64,000 nt of DNA from Lacrimispora sinapis (lineage in GTDB: Bacteria; Bacillota; Clostridia; Lachnospirales; Lachnospiraceae): assembly GCF_043633585.1 (NCBI RefSeq), contig NZ_CP141832.1:2604001-2668000 (forward strand), written 5' to 3'. This document shows, piece after piece, positions 52,075 through 61,815 of the stretch. The notes under the pieces were generated by a model. That model ran no database searches. It saw nothing but the letters and a program-made list of their open reading frames with translations, and had not been told where the DNA came from. Each line of letters begins with the position of its first letter. Position 1 is the first letter of the stretch. The translations under genes were made by a program, and so were the position numbers.

Positions 52075-53042
52075 CCATTTGCCCTCCTGTCGATCAGTAT
52101 GGTCTGAAGCTGCTCCGGCTCCATGTGAAGGAAAGGGATATCCTTTTCTAAAAAGATTGAGTTTGTTAAGTCGGCTCCGGTAAAATCATTATCTTCCCAT
52201 TTGCAATTTACAAAATCTGCCTGTCTAATCACTGCATTGCGGAAACTGCAGCCTTTGATGGTACAATCTTTAAACCGGGAGCCGGAAAGATTGGAATCGT
52301 CAAAGGATATTTGCGTTAATATACAATTTTCAAACTCATTGAACAAAAGGTATTTTCCTCTTCCATCCGATTCCTTAACGTCCATGAAATACCAGTACTT
52401 GGAAATAAGAGCATCCTCCTGTTCCTTGGAAAGACGCAGTGCCCTCTCCCAGTCTTTCTGGTACTTTTTTTCTCTGTCCACAAAGGCGATCAGTTCACTG
52501 GCATCCCGGTATTCTCCCCAGTAAATCCCCCAGGTGTCAAGCTTTGGTATCTCTGCAAAATCCTTATTTTCTTCAATATCCCGGAATAAAAAGCGAAGTT
52601 CTCCTGCCAGTATGTGGTTCCATTCCATGGCGTTATTCTGTAATATTTCAGAGATATCATACCGATTGATCTTCCCCATATATTTACCGGCGTCAAGGGT
52701 AAGCTTTTTCTTTACTTCCTCCAGTGTGGAAAAAAGAAAATCCAGAGAAAATGTGGTCTCTGCCGGTTCCGAATCCATATACCATCTGGCATCAAATGCC
52801 TGGAGAAAAAAGCGGTATTCCCCGCCAAGCATATCCACTCGCAGAAGGGAAAAATAGAAAAACATGATTTTCTCTTTTTCTAACCGCTGCACTTCCTCTT
52901 TTAGATTCTTAAAAGCCTCCCGGATTTCACCGGAAAGTTCCTCTGCCTGCTGCTGCAGACCATTGTAAAATTGAAGTTTTTTTTCTTCCAGATATTCCAT
53001 CTCTTCCTCATGAAATTTCCGGAGTGCTTCCTTTCTTGTCAT
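52071..53042 (-). CDS. Pentapeptide-repeat protein in the spike operon
   Basis: Of 323 residues, the first 230 are helical, with an N-terminal coiled coil of RKFHEEEMEYLEEKKLQFYN type. The last 90 form a pentapeptide-repeat helix: ISFDDSNLSGSRFKDCTIKG, CSFRNAVIRQADFVNCKWED and DFTGADLTNSIF. Pentapeptide proteins often accompany VgrG/PAAR effector genes as adaptors. It lies nine bases after a VgrG gene and overlaps the Imm11-like gene. Confidence 0.8.
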   Translation of the reverse strand: MTRKEALRKFHEEEMEYLEEKKLQFYNGLQQQAEELSGEIREAFKNLKEEVQRLEKEKIMFFYFSLLRVDMLGGEYRFFLQAFDARWYMDSEPAETTFSLDFLFSTLEEVKKKLTLDAGKYMGKINRYDISEILQNNAMEWNHILAGELRFLFRDIEENKDFAEIPKLDTWGIYWGEYRDASELIAFVDREKKYQKDWERALRLSKEQEDALISKYWYFMDVKESDGRGKYLLFNEFENCILTQISFDDSNLSGSRFKDCTIKGCSFRNAVIRQADFVNCKWEDNDFTGADLTNSIFLEKDIPFLHMEPEQLQTILIDRRANG

Positions 53043-53051
53043 AAACTCCTC

Positions 53052-54458
53052 CTAATTCACCTTTACTTCGGTTCCCTGGATATACAGCTTTCCGTCCGCC
53101 GGCATCTTGATTGCCCCTCCCTTTACACAGGTCAAAACAGTGGATTCGAGAGCTTCAAAAGATACATCCTCTTCGGCAGAGATATCTATGCTATTTTCCG
53201 CTTCGATTTGTATGGTTCCCTTGGCACTTAACGTTACATCCCCTCCGTTTCCGATCTTGACACTGGCTGCGCCTCCGCTGGCAGAAAGATAGATTCCATC
53301 GGCAGCAAGCTTCATCTCCTGACCGTGTGGATTGCTTAAATATTTGGTAGAAGGACTTCCCATGCGATCCGGTACTCCCCCGCTCTTCCCGTCATAGGAG
53401 CTTACCGCACTGACCGCAATTACATCTTTAGTGTGTTTGGACGGAAAGTAAATCCGTACATTATCCTGTTTTTCCGGCATATAGTACCAGCCGCTGCCAT
53501 CTGGTGATGCAGATAAGGTGGAAAATGGAAACCAGTACACATCGGTTGCTCCTCCTTTATCAATATCCAGATGAATCTTTATTTTGGTGCCCGATATATC
53601 CAAAACCTTTCCTCCCAGAGCCACACCGATCAAATGCATGGGATACCTGGGTCTTGAAAGAATCCCTTCCTTCTTCTGCAGTTCCATGCGGCAGTGGAGC
53701 AGCCCCCGTTCCAGTTCATAGGTAAGACGGCGGATCACAAAAGTTTTCCCCTCGGTCTGTACCTGCTCAAAAATTTCAGGAACATGACTGGTCTCCCCTT
53801 GAAGAACAAGAAAATCGTTATCACTGACAGAAGTTCCTTCCATCACCCAATAGCTGTATTCTCCCATTTCCTTGCGGTAACCGGTTTTTTCAAACTTCCA
53901 ATTTCCCCATGAAATATCCGGTACTCCGCCATATAAACAAATGGAATCTGCGTTTGGACGACAGACTAAAACGGCGTTAAGTATGGACAGCATCCGTTTT
54001 AGAAACTGCCAGTCTGTCTCCTGATACTGAACAGCAATTTCCCCTAAGGGCTTATCCGGAATCGAAAGCTTTATCTCGCTGCCCGGATAATCTGCTAAAA
54101 TCAACTGAAATAACTGGCTGTAAGACATGGAGGTGTCCTGAAAGGACCGGGACTTTTTTTTCTGATCCATAAGAATGCTCCGGCTTTTAGCCTCTGCCTG
54201 AATTGTTACGGTCCCTCCCTCTCCGGCTACAAGAACCTTGGTCAATATACCCGAAAATATCGGTTTCCCCCCGTCTACATAAACTGCTATGGAATCATTT
54301 TCGGAAAACCCAAACAAGGCTTCTTCGCCATCCTCCGATGTTAGAAAGCCATTTAGTCTTAAACTCCCATGCTCCCCAGGCGTGCAGTCCAGGGTGAGTT
54401 CGTTTAATTGTTCAACGGGAATTCCTTTTATCACGATCTGTTCTGCTGCATATGCCAT
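53052..54458 (-). CDS. VgrG-like spike protein
   Basis: The 468-residue protein has a gpD-like N-terminus (ELTLDCTPGEHGSLRLNGFL), a middle motif VQYQETDWQFLKRMLSILNA, and a gp5-type OB fold (VLDISGTKIKIHLDIDKGGA, then YYMPEKQDNVRIYFPSKHTK). A C-terminal beta-helix of the form VKIGNGGDVTLSAKGTIQIE with repeated 8-10 residue turns follows. It ends KMPADGKLYIQGTEVKVN, a place where DUF4280 could dock. Such trimeric spikes puncture the target membrane. Confidence 0.88.
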   Translation of the reverse strand: MAYAAEQIVIKGIPVEQLNELTLDCTPGEHGSLRLNGFLTSEDGEEALFGFSENDSIAVYVDGGKPIFSGILTKVLVAGEGGTVTIQAEAKSRSILMDQKKKSRSFQDTSMSYSQLFQLILADYPGSEIKLSIPDKPLGEIAVQYQETDWQFLKRMLSILNAVLVCRPNADSICLYGGVPDISWGNWKFEKTGYRKEMGEYSYWVMEGTSVSDNDFLVLQGETSHVPEIFEQVQTEGKTFVIRRLTYELERGLLHCRMELQKKEGILSRPRYPMHLIGVALGGKVLDISGTKIKIHLDIDKGGATDVYWFPFSTLSASPDGSGWYYMPEKQDNVRIYFPSKHTKDVIAVSAVSSYDGKSGGVPDRMGSPSTKYLSNPHGQEMKLAADGIYLSASGGAASVKIGNGGDVTLSAKGTIQIEAENSIDISAEEDVSFEALESTVLTCVKGGAIKMPADGKLYIQGTEVKVN

Positions 54459-54469
54459 ATAACCGCCTC

Positions 54470-55945
54470 CTAATTTTCGTGAATTTCATCTCCGTGAAAG
54501 TTTACCGTTCCTTTTTTTATTTCAATATCTGCCCCCGACTGGCAGGCCACTTTTACACAGGTCTGAGACTTAATCGTTAAATCCTTCTTTGCTGCTATAT
54601 TTAAATTTTCCGCCGCCAAAACCTTGATATCCTTTATGGCATTTAAAATCACTTCCCCGTTTTTCTTTAACAAAATACTTCCCTGACTATCTCCTGCAGC
54701 GATCAAAACTCCGTCCGCTGTCATCTGGACCTGATTCCCCTGGGCAGTCTGGATATTCCGTGTGTTTGGATTGCCCATGGAATCTGAAGGATTTCCTTCT
54801 TCTGGTTTATGGCCTTTGACATTGGTCACCACATAGGCTTCCTTTTCGTCAGCCACAGGGAAGTAAACCCGGATGCTTTCTCCATTTTCCGGCATGCAAT
54901 ACCACCCGCTGCCATCGGAAGAAGCTGCCACTGTGGAAAATGGAAACCAGTATTTTTCACCGGTTCCAGCCTCAATATCCATATTTACCTGTACCTGATT
55001 TCTCTGGACGGCTGCTATGGTTCCGTCAATAGAAACTCCCGTGATCTTTTCGTTGTAATAAGGCAATATTTTCAGTCCATCTCTCTGTCTTAACCGGTAC
55101 CGGTTTTTTAAAAGTCCATCTTCCAGCATCCGTATGGCGGATTCAACAAACCATGGACTGCCTTTATAGGTGATCTGGCTACCGATGGATACAATGTCAT
55201 AGGATACAACCTCATAAACGGCATTCTGGGCACGGGTAAGCTCCTGACAGCCATTTTCCTTCATGGCTTCAAGAGAAATAAAATCCTGAGACAAGGTAAA
55301 TGGAAGGTCATCCCAGTTTTGTTCCTCCGGCTTTGGAGAAAGCCCGGCCTCAAAACGAATGTTGGGAAATGCCGGGTCCGGATATAAGCTTTCCTTATAT
55401 TTGGATAAAAAACGTTTTAAAAATTCCCAGTCTGTTTCTTCATACTGGACCACCAGCTGGCCGATGGGAGTGTCCGGAATATGGACCATGTGGTCAGACC
55501 CCGGATAGCTTTCCATCACCTGGCTGATTAATTTATGTACTCCCATCTCGGGGTTTTGAAAAATCCGTTTTTTTCTCTCCACATCCATCTGACGGGTTCC
55601 ATCCCAGGCTTCGATGCATACGACATACTCATCTCCATCCCGGTCCATGGAAATATTGTGGAGAACCCCATAGAACAGCACGTGCTCCTTTTCCTTTTGC
55701 CGGTACACCAGGGAAATGGTATTTTGGATCTGATGAAAATCATTTTCATCCATTTCGCTGTCAAGAACTGCTTCCACGAAAAGAAATGCATGCTCTCCCG
55801 GCTTTTCCGTAATTTTGATTCTACGAAAATAAGCGATTCCCATAGCCCCTAAATAGAGGTCTTTGTAGGTAACCGCTCCATTGTCATTCTCCTTGTTCTT
55901 CCCTGCTTTGATTTCCAAAAAGACCGCCCCCTTCTCCTTGTGCAA
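54470..55945 (-). CDS. VgrG-like spike protein, second copy
   Basis: The 491-codon frame shares the plan of its neighbour: VQYEETDWEFLKRFLSKYKE, OB fold with AVQRNQVQVNMDIEAGTGEK and YCMPENGESIRVYFPVADEK, and a beta-helix with ILLKKNGEVILNAIKDIKVL. The start is unsure: the first ATG (55945) overlaps the upstream gene by 62 bases, and a Met at 55843 (MGIAYFRRIKITEKPG) is closer to the family N-terminus. Two spikes plus the fusion suggest a heteromeric or alternative spike. Confidence 0.85.
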   Translation of the reverse strand: MHKEKGAVFLEIKAGKNKENDNGAVTYKDLYLGAMGIAYFRRIKITEKPGEHAFLFVEAVLDSEMDENDFHQIQNTISLVYRQKEKEHVLFYGVLHNISMDRDGDEYVVCIEAWDGTRQMDVERKKRIFQNPEMGVHKLISQVMESYPGSDHMVHIPDTPIGQLVVQYEETDWEFLKRFLSKYKESLYPDPAFPNIRFEAGLSPKPEEQNWDDLPFTLSQDFISLEAMKENGCQELTRAQNAVYEVVSYDIVSIGSQITYKGSPWFVESAIRMLEDGLLKNRYRLRQRDGLKILPYYNEKITGVSIDGTIAAVQRNQVQVNMDIEAGTGEKYWFPFSTVAASSDGSGWYCMPENGESIRVYFPVADEKEAYVVTNVKGHKPEEGNPSDSMGNPNTRNIQTAQGNQVQMTADGVLIAAGDSQGSILLKKNGEVILNAIKDIKVLAAENLNIAAKKDLTIKSQTCVKVACQSGADIEIKKGTVNFHGDEIHEN

Positions 55946-56531
55946 ACCACTGATCCATTGCCACTATCATTGCTTCCAAAATAATCCCGTATGTATCCTT
56001 ATCCTCTTTGAGACAATTATAATTTCCGGTAAGTGACTGTTCTTTTCCCTTTCTGCGAAATACGATATTATAAAGCCACCCTTTTCCAGTAGGTACATCA
56101 AAACAGATATATTCTAAGTAATCCAACTGTTTTTTTTCTCCCACTTTTGCATGAAGACCGTTTGATGCCATTCCGTTCACCAGCTGATTGCTCCACTGGT
56201 CAAAGGTTACAGGCTTGATTTTTGCTTTGGGCCAGGAAAGGATCTGACTGACCTCTTTGCTGTGATTGATATAAATTACGCCTTCTTTGTCCTCTTTGAA
56301 CGCCTGATGAAAATTTTTAAATAGGATCATGGGAACTTTCTGGTAAGAATAGACATGGGTCTCAAACTCCAGATGTTCCCCCTCATAAAGTCTCATTTCC
56401 CCTGCACAGATCCCTTCCAGAGCCTCCTGCAAGGTCAGTTTTTTGACAGGAGCTGTTGCTTCTTTTTCTTTCTCTTTCTCTTTTTTTCTCCGTTCCCGTT
56501 CCATTTGCGCAATCTTTTCATCCAGATACAT
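55884..56531 (-). CDS. Hypothetical protein in the spike operon
   Basis: The 215-residue protein starts with a charged coiled-coil stretch (AQMERERRKKEKEKEKEA) and continues with an alpha/beta domain: HLEFETHVYSYQKVPMILFK, HQAFKEDKEGVIYINHSKEV and GWLYNIVFRRKGKEQSLTGN. It ends in an acidic tail. The order of parts somewhat recalls DcrB/PsbP-like chaperones used with effectors, but this is only an impression. It overlaps the second spike gene. Confidence 0.65.
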   Translation of the reverse strand: MYLDEKIAQMERERRKKEKEKEKEATAPVKKLTLQEALEGICAGEMRLYEGEHLEFETHVYSYQKVPMILFKNFHQAFKEDKEGVIYINHSKEVSQILSWPKAKIKPVTFDQWSNQLVNGMASNGLHAKVGEKKQLDYLEYICFDVPTGKGWLYNIVFRRKGKEQSLTGNYNCLKEDKDTYGIILEAMIVAMDQWFAQGEGGGLFGNQSREEQGE

Positions 56532-56545
56532 GGTAATCCTCCTTC

Positions 56546-57322
56546 TTATAAAAGCATCATGCCTCGTTTTCCCTGACTGCCCTGCCCTCGCTTGGTCTCT
56601 CCGCTTTTTTGGGTTCTCAAAACCTCTAAAAGGCCCCGGTAGATGGCGGCATTTCCTTTTTCTCCGTATTCCTCCCCCAGTCTGCAGGATAGATATTCCC
56701 GAATGAGTTCTGCGGTAACGTGTCCATCATTTCCAAGAGCTGCTGTAGAAAAGCTGATATCATACGGGTCCGAAGACCGGCTTTTCAACATTTCTTTGGA
56801 AAACTGCCTGATAATGCATGGGTTTAACGTGCTCTCTCCGACGGCTGCATAGGGCTGATGGATGAGATTGACGGTATCAAATTCCGTGGAGTAATCCTGT
56901 AGGTTTTCATGGCTTTCTCTTAATCTTGCTCCCTCCTGAAGGCGGAATCTGCAAAGTTCCATTTCACAGGCAGGGTCCGGCTTTTTATCTTCCAGAAAGA
57001 TTCTGGTGTTACCTGTAATCTTCCCGGCCTCCCTTACTTCAGCCAGAAACTGCACCTTTAGATAGCGGATCTTATCCTCGGCCCTGCATTCCATTACAAA
57101 GGGCTTGTCCATAAAATAAAGATTCTTCTTCCAGATGACCATGCCCGAAGAAATAGTCAGCCTTCCATCATCCCAGGTAATCTCACAGCCCTTCACCACC
57201 CCGTCTCCATAATCCTGAAACCACAGTTCCAGGAAATTTTTGGGATAGTCCCTCAGCTTATCGAGCATCTCCACTCTCAACAAACGCTTCTTTTCAAATT
57301 GGGGATAATCGTATTGAAACAT
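56546..57322 (-). CDS. Conserved operon protein, possible baseplate component
   Basis: The start at 57322 (MFQYDYPQFEKKRLLRVEML) has GGAG five bases upstream. The 258 residues have an N-terminal beta region, LRDYPKNFLELWFQDYGDGV then CEITWDDGRLTISSGMVIWK, and a helical C-terminus. The beta pattern, in which a ligand-independent surface is built at the front, resembles T6SS TssK-like or tail-fibre attachment domains only loosely. Similar proteins carry the misleading name DNA and RNA helicase in databases; no helicase motif is present. Confidence 0.6.
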   Translation of the reverse strand: MFQYDYPQFEKKRLLRVEMLDKLRDYPKNFLELWFQDYGDGVVKGCEITWDDGRLTISSGMVIWKKNLYFMDKPFVMECRAEDKIRYLKVQFLAEVREAGKITGNTRIFLEDKKPDPACEMELCRFRLQEGARLRESHENLQDYSTEFDTVNLIHQPYAAVGESTLNPCIIRQFSKEMLKSRSSDPYDISFSTAALGNDGHVTAELIREYLSCRLGEEYGEKGNAAIYRGLLEVLRTQKSGETKRGQGSQGKRGMMLL

Positions 57323-57336
57323 ATTCTCTCCTTCCA

Positions 57337-58032
57337 TCAGCATAAGATTATTTCATCCATGGACATGGTTTCTTCAATACCCATAATTCCAAAATGATAC
57401 TCATAATATATTTCCACATGGTAAGGCAGCTCCACAAACATCTTGATCAGAAAATTCATTTTATCCACCAGGCTCTTGTCCTTTTTCCGTCCGATATAGA
57501 CCAGGATTTCGTAGGAGTTCTGACAGCTATGATATACAATGTTATTGGGAATCAAAGCCTCCATCATGTCCTTAAACATATCCAGAGAACTTCCTGTTTC
57601 ATATTGCTTTAACAAACCGCTTAAAATAAATTCCCTTTCATCCCGGTCAAATAAGGCCACAGCCTCTTTGGCATCCGCTCCAAAGGCATAATCCATTAGA
57701 TCCTGATACAGAAGTTTTTTATGATATTCCTCTCTTGACATTCCGGAAAGGGCATCATTTTGAGCCAGCATATGGAAAATCAGATGAAAAAGATTTTCCC
57801 TGAGCTTTGGGAATTCCTTTAAATCCGGCCGGAAAAAGTCTTTAAAGATATTGTAAAAACGGTAATATGGATTTATTTCAACCACAGCCTCTTCTTCCAT
57901 AATTTCCTGGTTTAAACATGGGGCGGACAGTTCCATGTAAGCGCTGAATTCACGAGGCATCTGATATCGGATGCTGTTTTCCGGCATTCCCTGTTTTCTC
58001 ACCTGCAGCATGACTTCCCATAAATAATTCAT
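57337..58032 (-). CDS. Helical operon protein of unknown function
   Basis: The start at 58032 (MNYLWEVMLQVRKQGMPENS) overlaps the preceding stop by four bases (ATGA) and has GGAGG nine bases upstream. The 231-residue protein has AVVEINPYYRFYNIFKDFF, a central helical region and a C-terminal YHVEIYYEYHFGIMGIEETM. No membrane segment. Its constant place in the operon suggests a structural or assembly role. Confidence 0.6.
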   Translation of the reverse strand: MNYLWEVMLQVRKQGMPENSIRYQMPREFSAYMELSAPCLNQEIMEEEAVVEINPYYRFYNIFKDFFRPDLKEFPKLRENLFHLIFHMLAQNDALSGMSREEYHKKLLYQDLMDYAFGADAKEAVALFDRDEREFILSGLLKQYETGSSLDMFKDMMEALIPNNIVYHSCQNSYEILVYIGRKKDKSLVDKMNFLIKMFVELPYHVEIYYEYHFGIMGIEETMSMDEIILC

Positions 58033-59318
58033 ACCAGCTTCCCTCCGCACTCATATTCCGGATATAATTCCTGTACTTCAGAAGTTACAAAGCTTGCCAA
58101 ATCCCTTAAAAGCCACCGGTCCTTCCCCTTTGGTTTAAAATAGATCAAAAGCCGCTTTTTCCCTTTCCGGTCCCGGATTTCATCTTCCATGAAAAAGTTC
58201 ATGGGGTAGGTCTCCAGTAATTCCTGGCTTTCTTCTTCCAAAACGCAGTCCTGATACTCTATATAATTTTCCAGTCCAAATCCCCGGATAAACCGCTCCA
58301 GTTCCCCTTTTGTTTTCACCATCTGTCCGGTTTTTCCCTGAAAGCGTTCTGCAAATCCGTCTTTTCTCAAATTCTCCATAACCGGATAGGTGTACCGGTC
58401 GATCTTATGGTCTGAACCGCTTCGGATCATGTAAACATCCCATTTTTTTGCATTGGCTATCTTGCCGGTCACCAAAAGCTTTTCACCGCTTTGACGCACG
58501 CTTCGGATACCTGCCTTCTCTTCCACCAAATAGGCATGTCCGGTTCCGTAATCCCTTATGGAAATCACATGTTCATAGTTTTCATGGTCACTGCAGGCCA
58601 CCGGAAATCCTACGCTTTCCAGCTTTAGGTGCCAGACGTTCCATATGGGGATCAGATCATAGTGGATAAACTGATTGTACTCGCCAAAATCTCCTCCAAA
58701 ATTTGTTACCGCTTCCTTATCCTCTGCTTCTTCCGGTAAACTGGTGATACAGATATCCACCATTTTAAATAAATAAGGAGCATTAATGGTCTTCCAGGGA
58801 ATTCCGTTTTTCATAAAAAGGTGGTAAAGGTGCTCCATTTGTTCCAGGTAACGTTTGCTTGGTTCCAAACGGATCTCAACGGAATATTCTTTTCCGGCCT
58901 TTATAATTCCGGTAAAGCCCTCCTGGTTTTTCAAGATTTCTCTCACTTCCAGGGCATCGCACTGAAGAAAAACAGTTGCCACACGGAACTTGCCTTCTTC
59001 CTTTAGCTTTCTGCGTACATCGGAAACCTCATAGACCGGACTTTCCATATCTTCCTCGCACATGGGAGACATGAGGTGATGGGACTTATCCATATAGGAC
59101 CGTTCCACTAATCCTGTACGGATGAGGTACCGGTTGATGTCATATACCAGATCATTCATGACCCGTTCCTCTAACATCTGGTACATTTTGACGTTAGTTT
59201 CATATAACTCCAGAAATACCCCCTCCATCAGATTTTTAAATACGATCCGCTCCTCCAAATCGCTGATGGACTGGATCTCTTCCCGGATCATTGCTTTCAT
59301 CTCTTCGATCTGATCCAT
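58029..59318 (-). CDS. Conserved operon protein, possible baseplate component
   Basis: The 429-residue protein has a helical N-terminus (MDQIEEMKAMIREEIQSISD, FKNLMEGVFLELYETNVKMY) followed by a long mixed domain with MEHLYHLFMKNGIPWKTINA, PIWNVWHLKLESVGFPVACS and RLLIYFKPKGKDRWLLRDLA. Relatives are annotated normocyte-binding protein by chance, which is surely not a real function. It is five bases downstream of the Hsp70-like gene. A role in the particle or in assembly is inferred from context. Confidence 0.6.
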   Translation of the reverse strand: MDQIEEMKAMIREEIQSISDLEERIVFKNLMEGVFLELYETNVKMYQMLEERVMNDLVYDINRYLIRTGLVERSYMDKSHHLMSPMCEEDMESPVYEVSDVRRKLKEEGKFRVATVFLQCDALEVREILKNQEGFTGIIKAGKEYSVEIRLEPSKRYLEQMEHLYHLFMKNGIPWKTINAPYLFKMVDICITSLPEEAEDKEAVTNFGGDFGEYNQFIHYDLIPIWNVWHLKLESVGFPVACSDHENYEHVISIRDYGTGHAYLVEEKAGIRSVRQSGEKLLVTGKIANAKKWDVYMIRSGSDHKIDRYTYPVMENLRKDGFAERFQGKTGQMVKTKGELERFIRGFGLENYIEYQDCVLEEESQELLETYPMNFFMEDEIRDRKGKKRLLIYFKPKGKDRWLLRDLASFVTSEVQELYPEYECGGKLV

Positions 59319-59323
59319 ATTTC

Positions 59324-61798
59324 TTACTTCCTCCCATCAAAAAAGTTCTCTTCCCAGGTATCATCCTCGAAATCAAAAAATGTCTCATTCCCCTTATAAA
59401 GCACCTCGTTTTCCCGAAGGATTGGAAGCACGAGAAAGCCCCAGCGTTTTCTGGATACCCAGACAAAAAATTTCATTTCTCCTTCTAAAATCGTATCCGT
59501 TTCCTCCTGAATCACGCTTCCTGCATAATCCCGGTCGATTTCTTCCTGGGTGGTTCGGGTAAAGGATTCCGTATCGTATTCAAAGTAATAGGTTTTCAGC
59601 CGTTTTCCTTTTTCGTCGCTCAAATAAAGATCCAGCTGTTTTCCCACCATGAACCGGGAAATACAGCCGATATGGTCTTCCTCATCCAAACTTCGGATCA
59701 GGACCTTTTCCTGGTTTTCATGGGTATAAGCCATGATCTCATAGGGAAGGGTCCGTACCTGGTAATCCTGATTCACCTTCATGTAGCCGCGCTTACAGTT
59801 CATAAAGTACGCCAGCGCCCCTTCCAGGCAGCACATTTTAAGCTCCGCTTCATCGGCTTCCCGTTTTGCGCTCTGAATCAGCTTACCTGGAACGTATTGC
59901 TTTAAGGCTTCCGTAAACAGACCGGATTTGCAGGACTGGCCGGTCAGCTTAAGCATTTCATATTCCTGAAGCTCCCCCTGTTCAAATTTCTGGTCTAAAA
60001 AACGCTCCATCACATGGTAAATATCCGGTCTTAAAGCAGACTCGATTTCATTTAAATAAAATGGAAACCGGATCTCCTGTTGGATGTGGGTCAGACCGTC
60101 TTTGCAGCGTACCGAAAGCTTCCATTTATCCAAAAACATTTCATCCGGCTTTCCATCCTTTTCCGTATTGATGAAAAGTTCATACTGGTATCTTGTTTGG
60201 AAAAAGGATTTTTTCACTTTTTCTGCAAGCTGAAACAGATAATAATAATTATTTTTTACCTTAAAATACTGATCCCTGCTTCGTTCCTCATACTCCCTAA
60301 AACGGGTGGGAAGAAAATTTTCTGCTTTGCGGTACTGTTCAGAAAGACAATCCGCGGTATCTCTTTCTGACAGTTCTATAACATCCTCTTTCTCCAGATA
60401 GCCAAGTGCTTTGGCAATCTTGACTTTCAGCATCTGCAGAATGCGGAAGGTCAAGTTATTGCCTCCGAAATTCGTATCACCGTTTTCGTACCGGGTCTCC
60501 AAATCAATGGTGTAGGATACTCTGCTGTTATCAATAAGAAACCGTCCCGATGTAAGGTCCGTGGTGCCACCGCCGCAGTCGATGATCAGAGCCTGATACC
60601 ATCGCCCTTTTTCATACAGATTCTGCCGGATCATCCCGTAAATGCTGTTGAAAAGCACTGCCATTCCCTCATCAAGCTCACAGCTTACGTTATATTCGGG
60701 AAGAAGACTTTTAAACAGCTCTTGAAATTTCTCTTTCTGACGGATGGGTGCCAAAAACTGAATGTTTTTAAACTGACATTTAAACTGCTGTTTTGCAAGT
60801 TCTATTAAGTACTCCAAAAATCCCCGCAGCATATCCCGCCTGGAAATCTGATACTTAAACCCACTCTTTAAAATGACTCCTTCCAACCGGTCCGGATCAC
60901 TGATCCACCTCTTAATATCAAAAAACACGGGAACATCCTCGTCCTGATAGTTCTGTTCTTCCAGTGCCAGTGCTTCATATCCAAATAAAAATCCGTGCCT
61001 GCCCTCGCCTCTTTCCTCCACGCCGATCACACTGGGAATGATTGGCCCGTTTCCCGCTCTGGCAATTTTAGTGGTTCCGTCGGAAAGGCAGATGCCCATG
61101 GTGGTATTGGAGCTTCCAAAGTCAATGACTAATGGAAGATCTGTTTCTGTCACCTGTCGGACTTCAATATTTAAAAGGGGAATGCGGAGGGCTTCCATGT
61201 GACCCGGAATATTTTTTGCATTTCCATAATAGCAGTCATATAAAAACTCCGAATCCCGTTCATTTGGAAAATAAAGAATGGAATACTGGTGCTTTAAAAG
61301 AGGTTTTACAGGCATACCTGGTCCCTGGAATAAATTCCATGTATTTTGTATTTCTTTTATATAAAAGCAGGTATAGATCTGAAAATTCTCATCAATGAGA
61401 AGAAGATTCCCCTCATATAGAGCAATCTTTGATTCCACCTGATACTGATCCAGCTCATTGAGCCCGGTTCCCTCATAAAGGACAATGGTGCCGGGAAAGA
61501 TCACATCCTGGCCGGAGCTGATGTCTATCTCATTCCGGTCAAAATATTCCTGAAGACGCTCTATCCCACCTTCGCTGGCCTCAGCAATATGCCGATAATC
61601 CTTCTGCCCCCGAAACCGCATGATCAGACGTGTAAGACCCTCCCGGTCCATGGTATTCCCTGAGGGTATTACCAGCTTTTCTTTCCGGCATATTTCCCGA
61701 AGCTGAAATGTCGTCATTTTTTCCAGTTTGCTCCTTTTATAGGTGCCCTTTTCCGGCTCTGTTTTTCCCGGGTGTAAGGTATAGGTATATCGGCTCAT
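59324..61798 (-). CDS. Hsp70/actin-like ATPase with SAP-like N-terminus
   Basis: I choose the ATG at 61798, seven bases after GAGG. The 824 residues begin with a SAP-like helical motif, KMTTFQLREICRKEKLVIPS with GLTRLIMRFRG (about 28-65), then a beta-rich region to about 225. An Hsp70-type ATPase follows: VIDFGSSNTTMGICLSDGTT (phosphate 1, about 230), LIIDCGGGTTDLTSGRFLID (phosphate 2, about 405) and an adenosine-site region near TGQSCKSGLFTEALKQYVPG (about 625). No substrate-binding domain typical of DnaK is seen. It may be a chaperone or energy source for assembly of the system. Confidence 0.8.
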   Translation of the reverse strand: MSRYTYTLHPGKTEPEKGTYKRSKLEKMTTFQLREICRKEKLVIPSGNTMDREGLTRLIMRFRGQKDYRHIAEASEGGIERLQEYFDRNEIDISSGQDVIFPGTIVLYEGTGLNELDQYQVESKIALYEGNLLLIDENFQIYTCFYIKEIQNTWNLFQGPGMPVKPLLKHQYSILYFPNERDSEFLYDCYYGNAKNIPGHMEALRIPLLNIEVRQVTETDLPLVIDFGSSNTTMGICLSDGTTKIARAGNGPIIPSVIGVEERGEGRHGFLFGYEALALEEQNYQDEDVPVFFDIKRWISDPDRLEGVILKSGFKYQISRRDMLRGFLEYLIELAKQQFKCQFKNIQFLAPIRQKEKFQELFKSLLPEYNVSCELDEGMAVLFNSIYGMIRQNLYEKGRWYQALIIDCGGGTTDLTSGRFLIDNSRVSYTIDLETRYENGDTNFGGNNLTFRILQMLKVKIAKALGYLEKEDVIELSERDTADCLSEQYRKAENFLPTRFREYEERSRDQYFKVKNNYYYLFQLAEKVKKSFFQTRYQYELFINTEKDGKPDEMFLDKWKLSVRCKDGLTHIQQEIRFPFYLNEIESALRPDIYHVMERFLDQKFEQGELQEYEMLKLTGQSCKSGLFTEALKQYVPGKLIQSAKREADEAELKMCCLEGALAYFMNCKRGYMKVNQDYQVRTLPYEIMAYTHENQEKVLIRSLDEEDHIGCISRFMVGKQLDLYLSDEKGKRLKTYYFEYDTESFTRTTQEEIDRDYAGSVIQEETDTILEGEMKFFVWVSRKRWGFLVLPILRENEVLYKGNETFFDFEDDTWEENFFDGRK

Positions 61799-61815
61799 GT
61801 GCATTCCTCACTTTG

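Noticed and set aside
56546..57322. DNA and RNA helicase
   Set aside because: No Walker A, DEAD/DEAH or other helicase motif is present; only database hearsay supports it.
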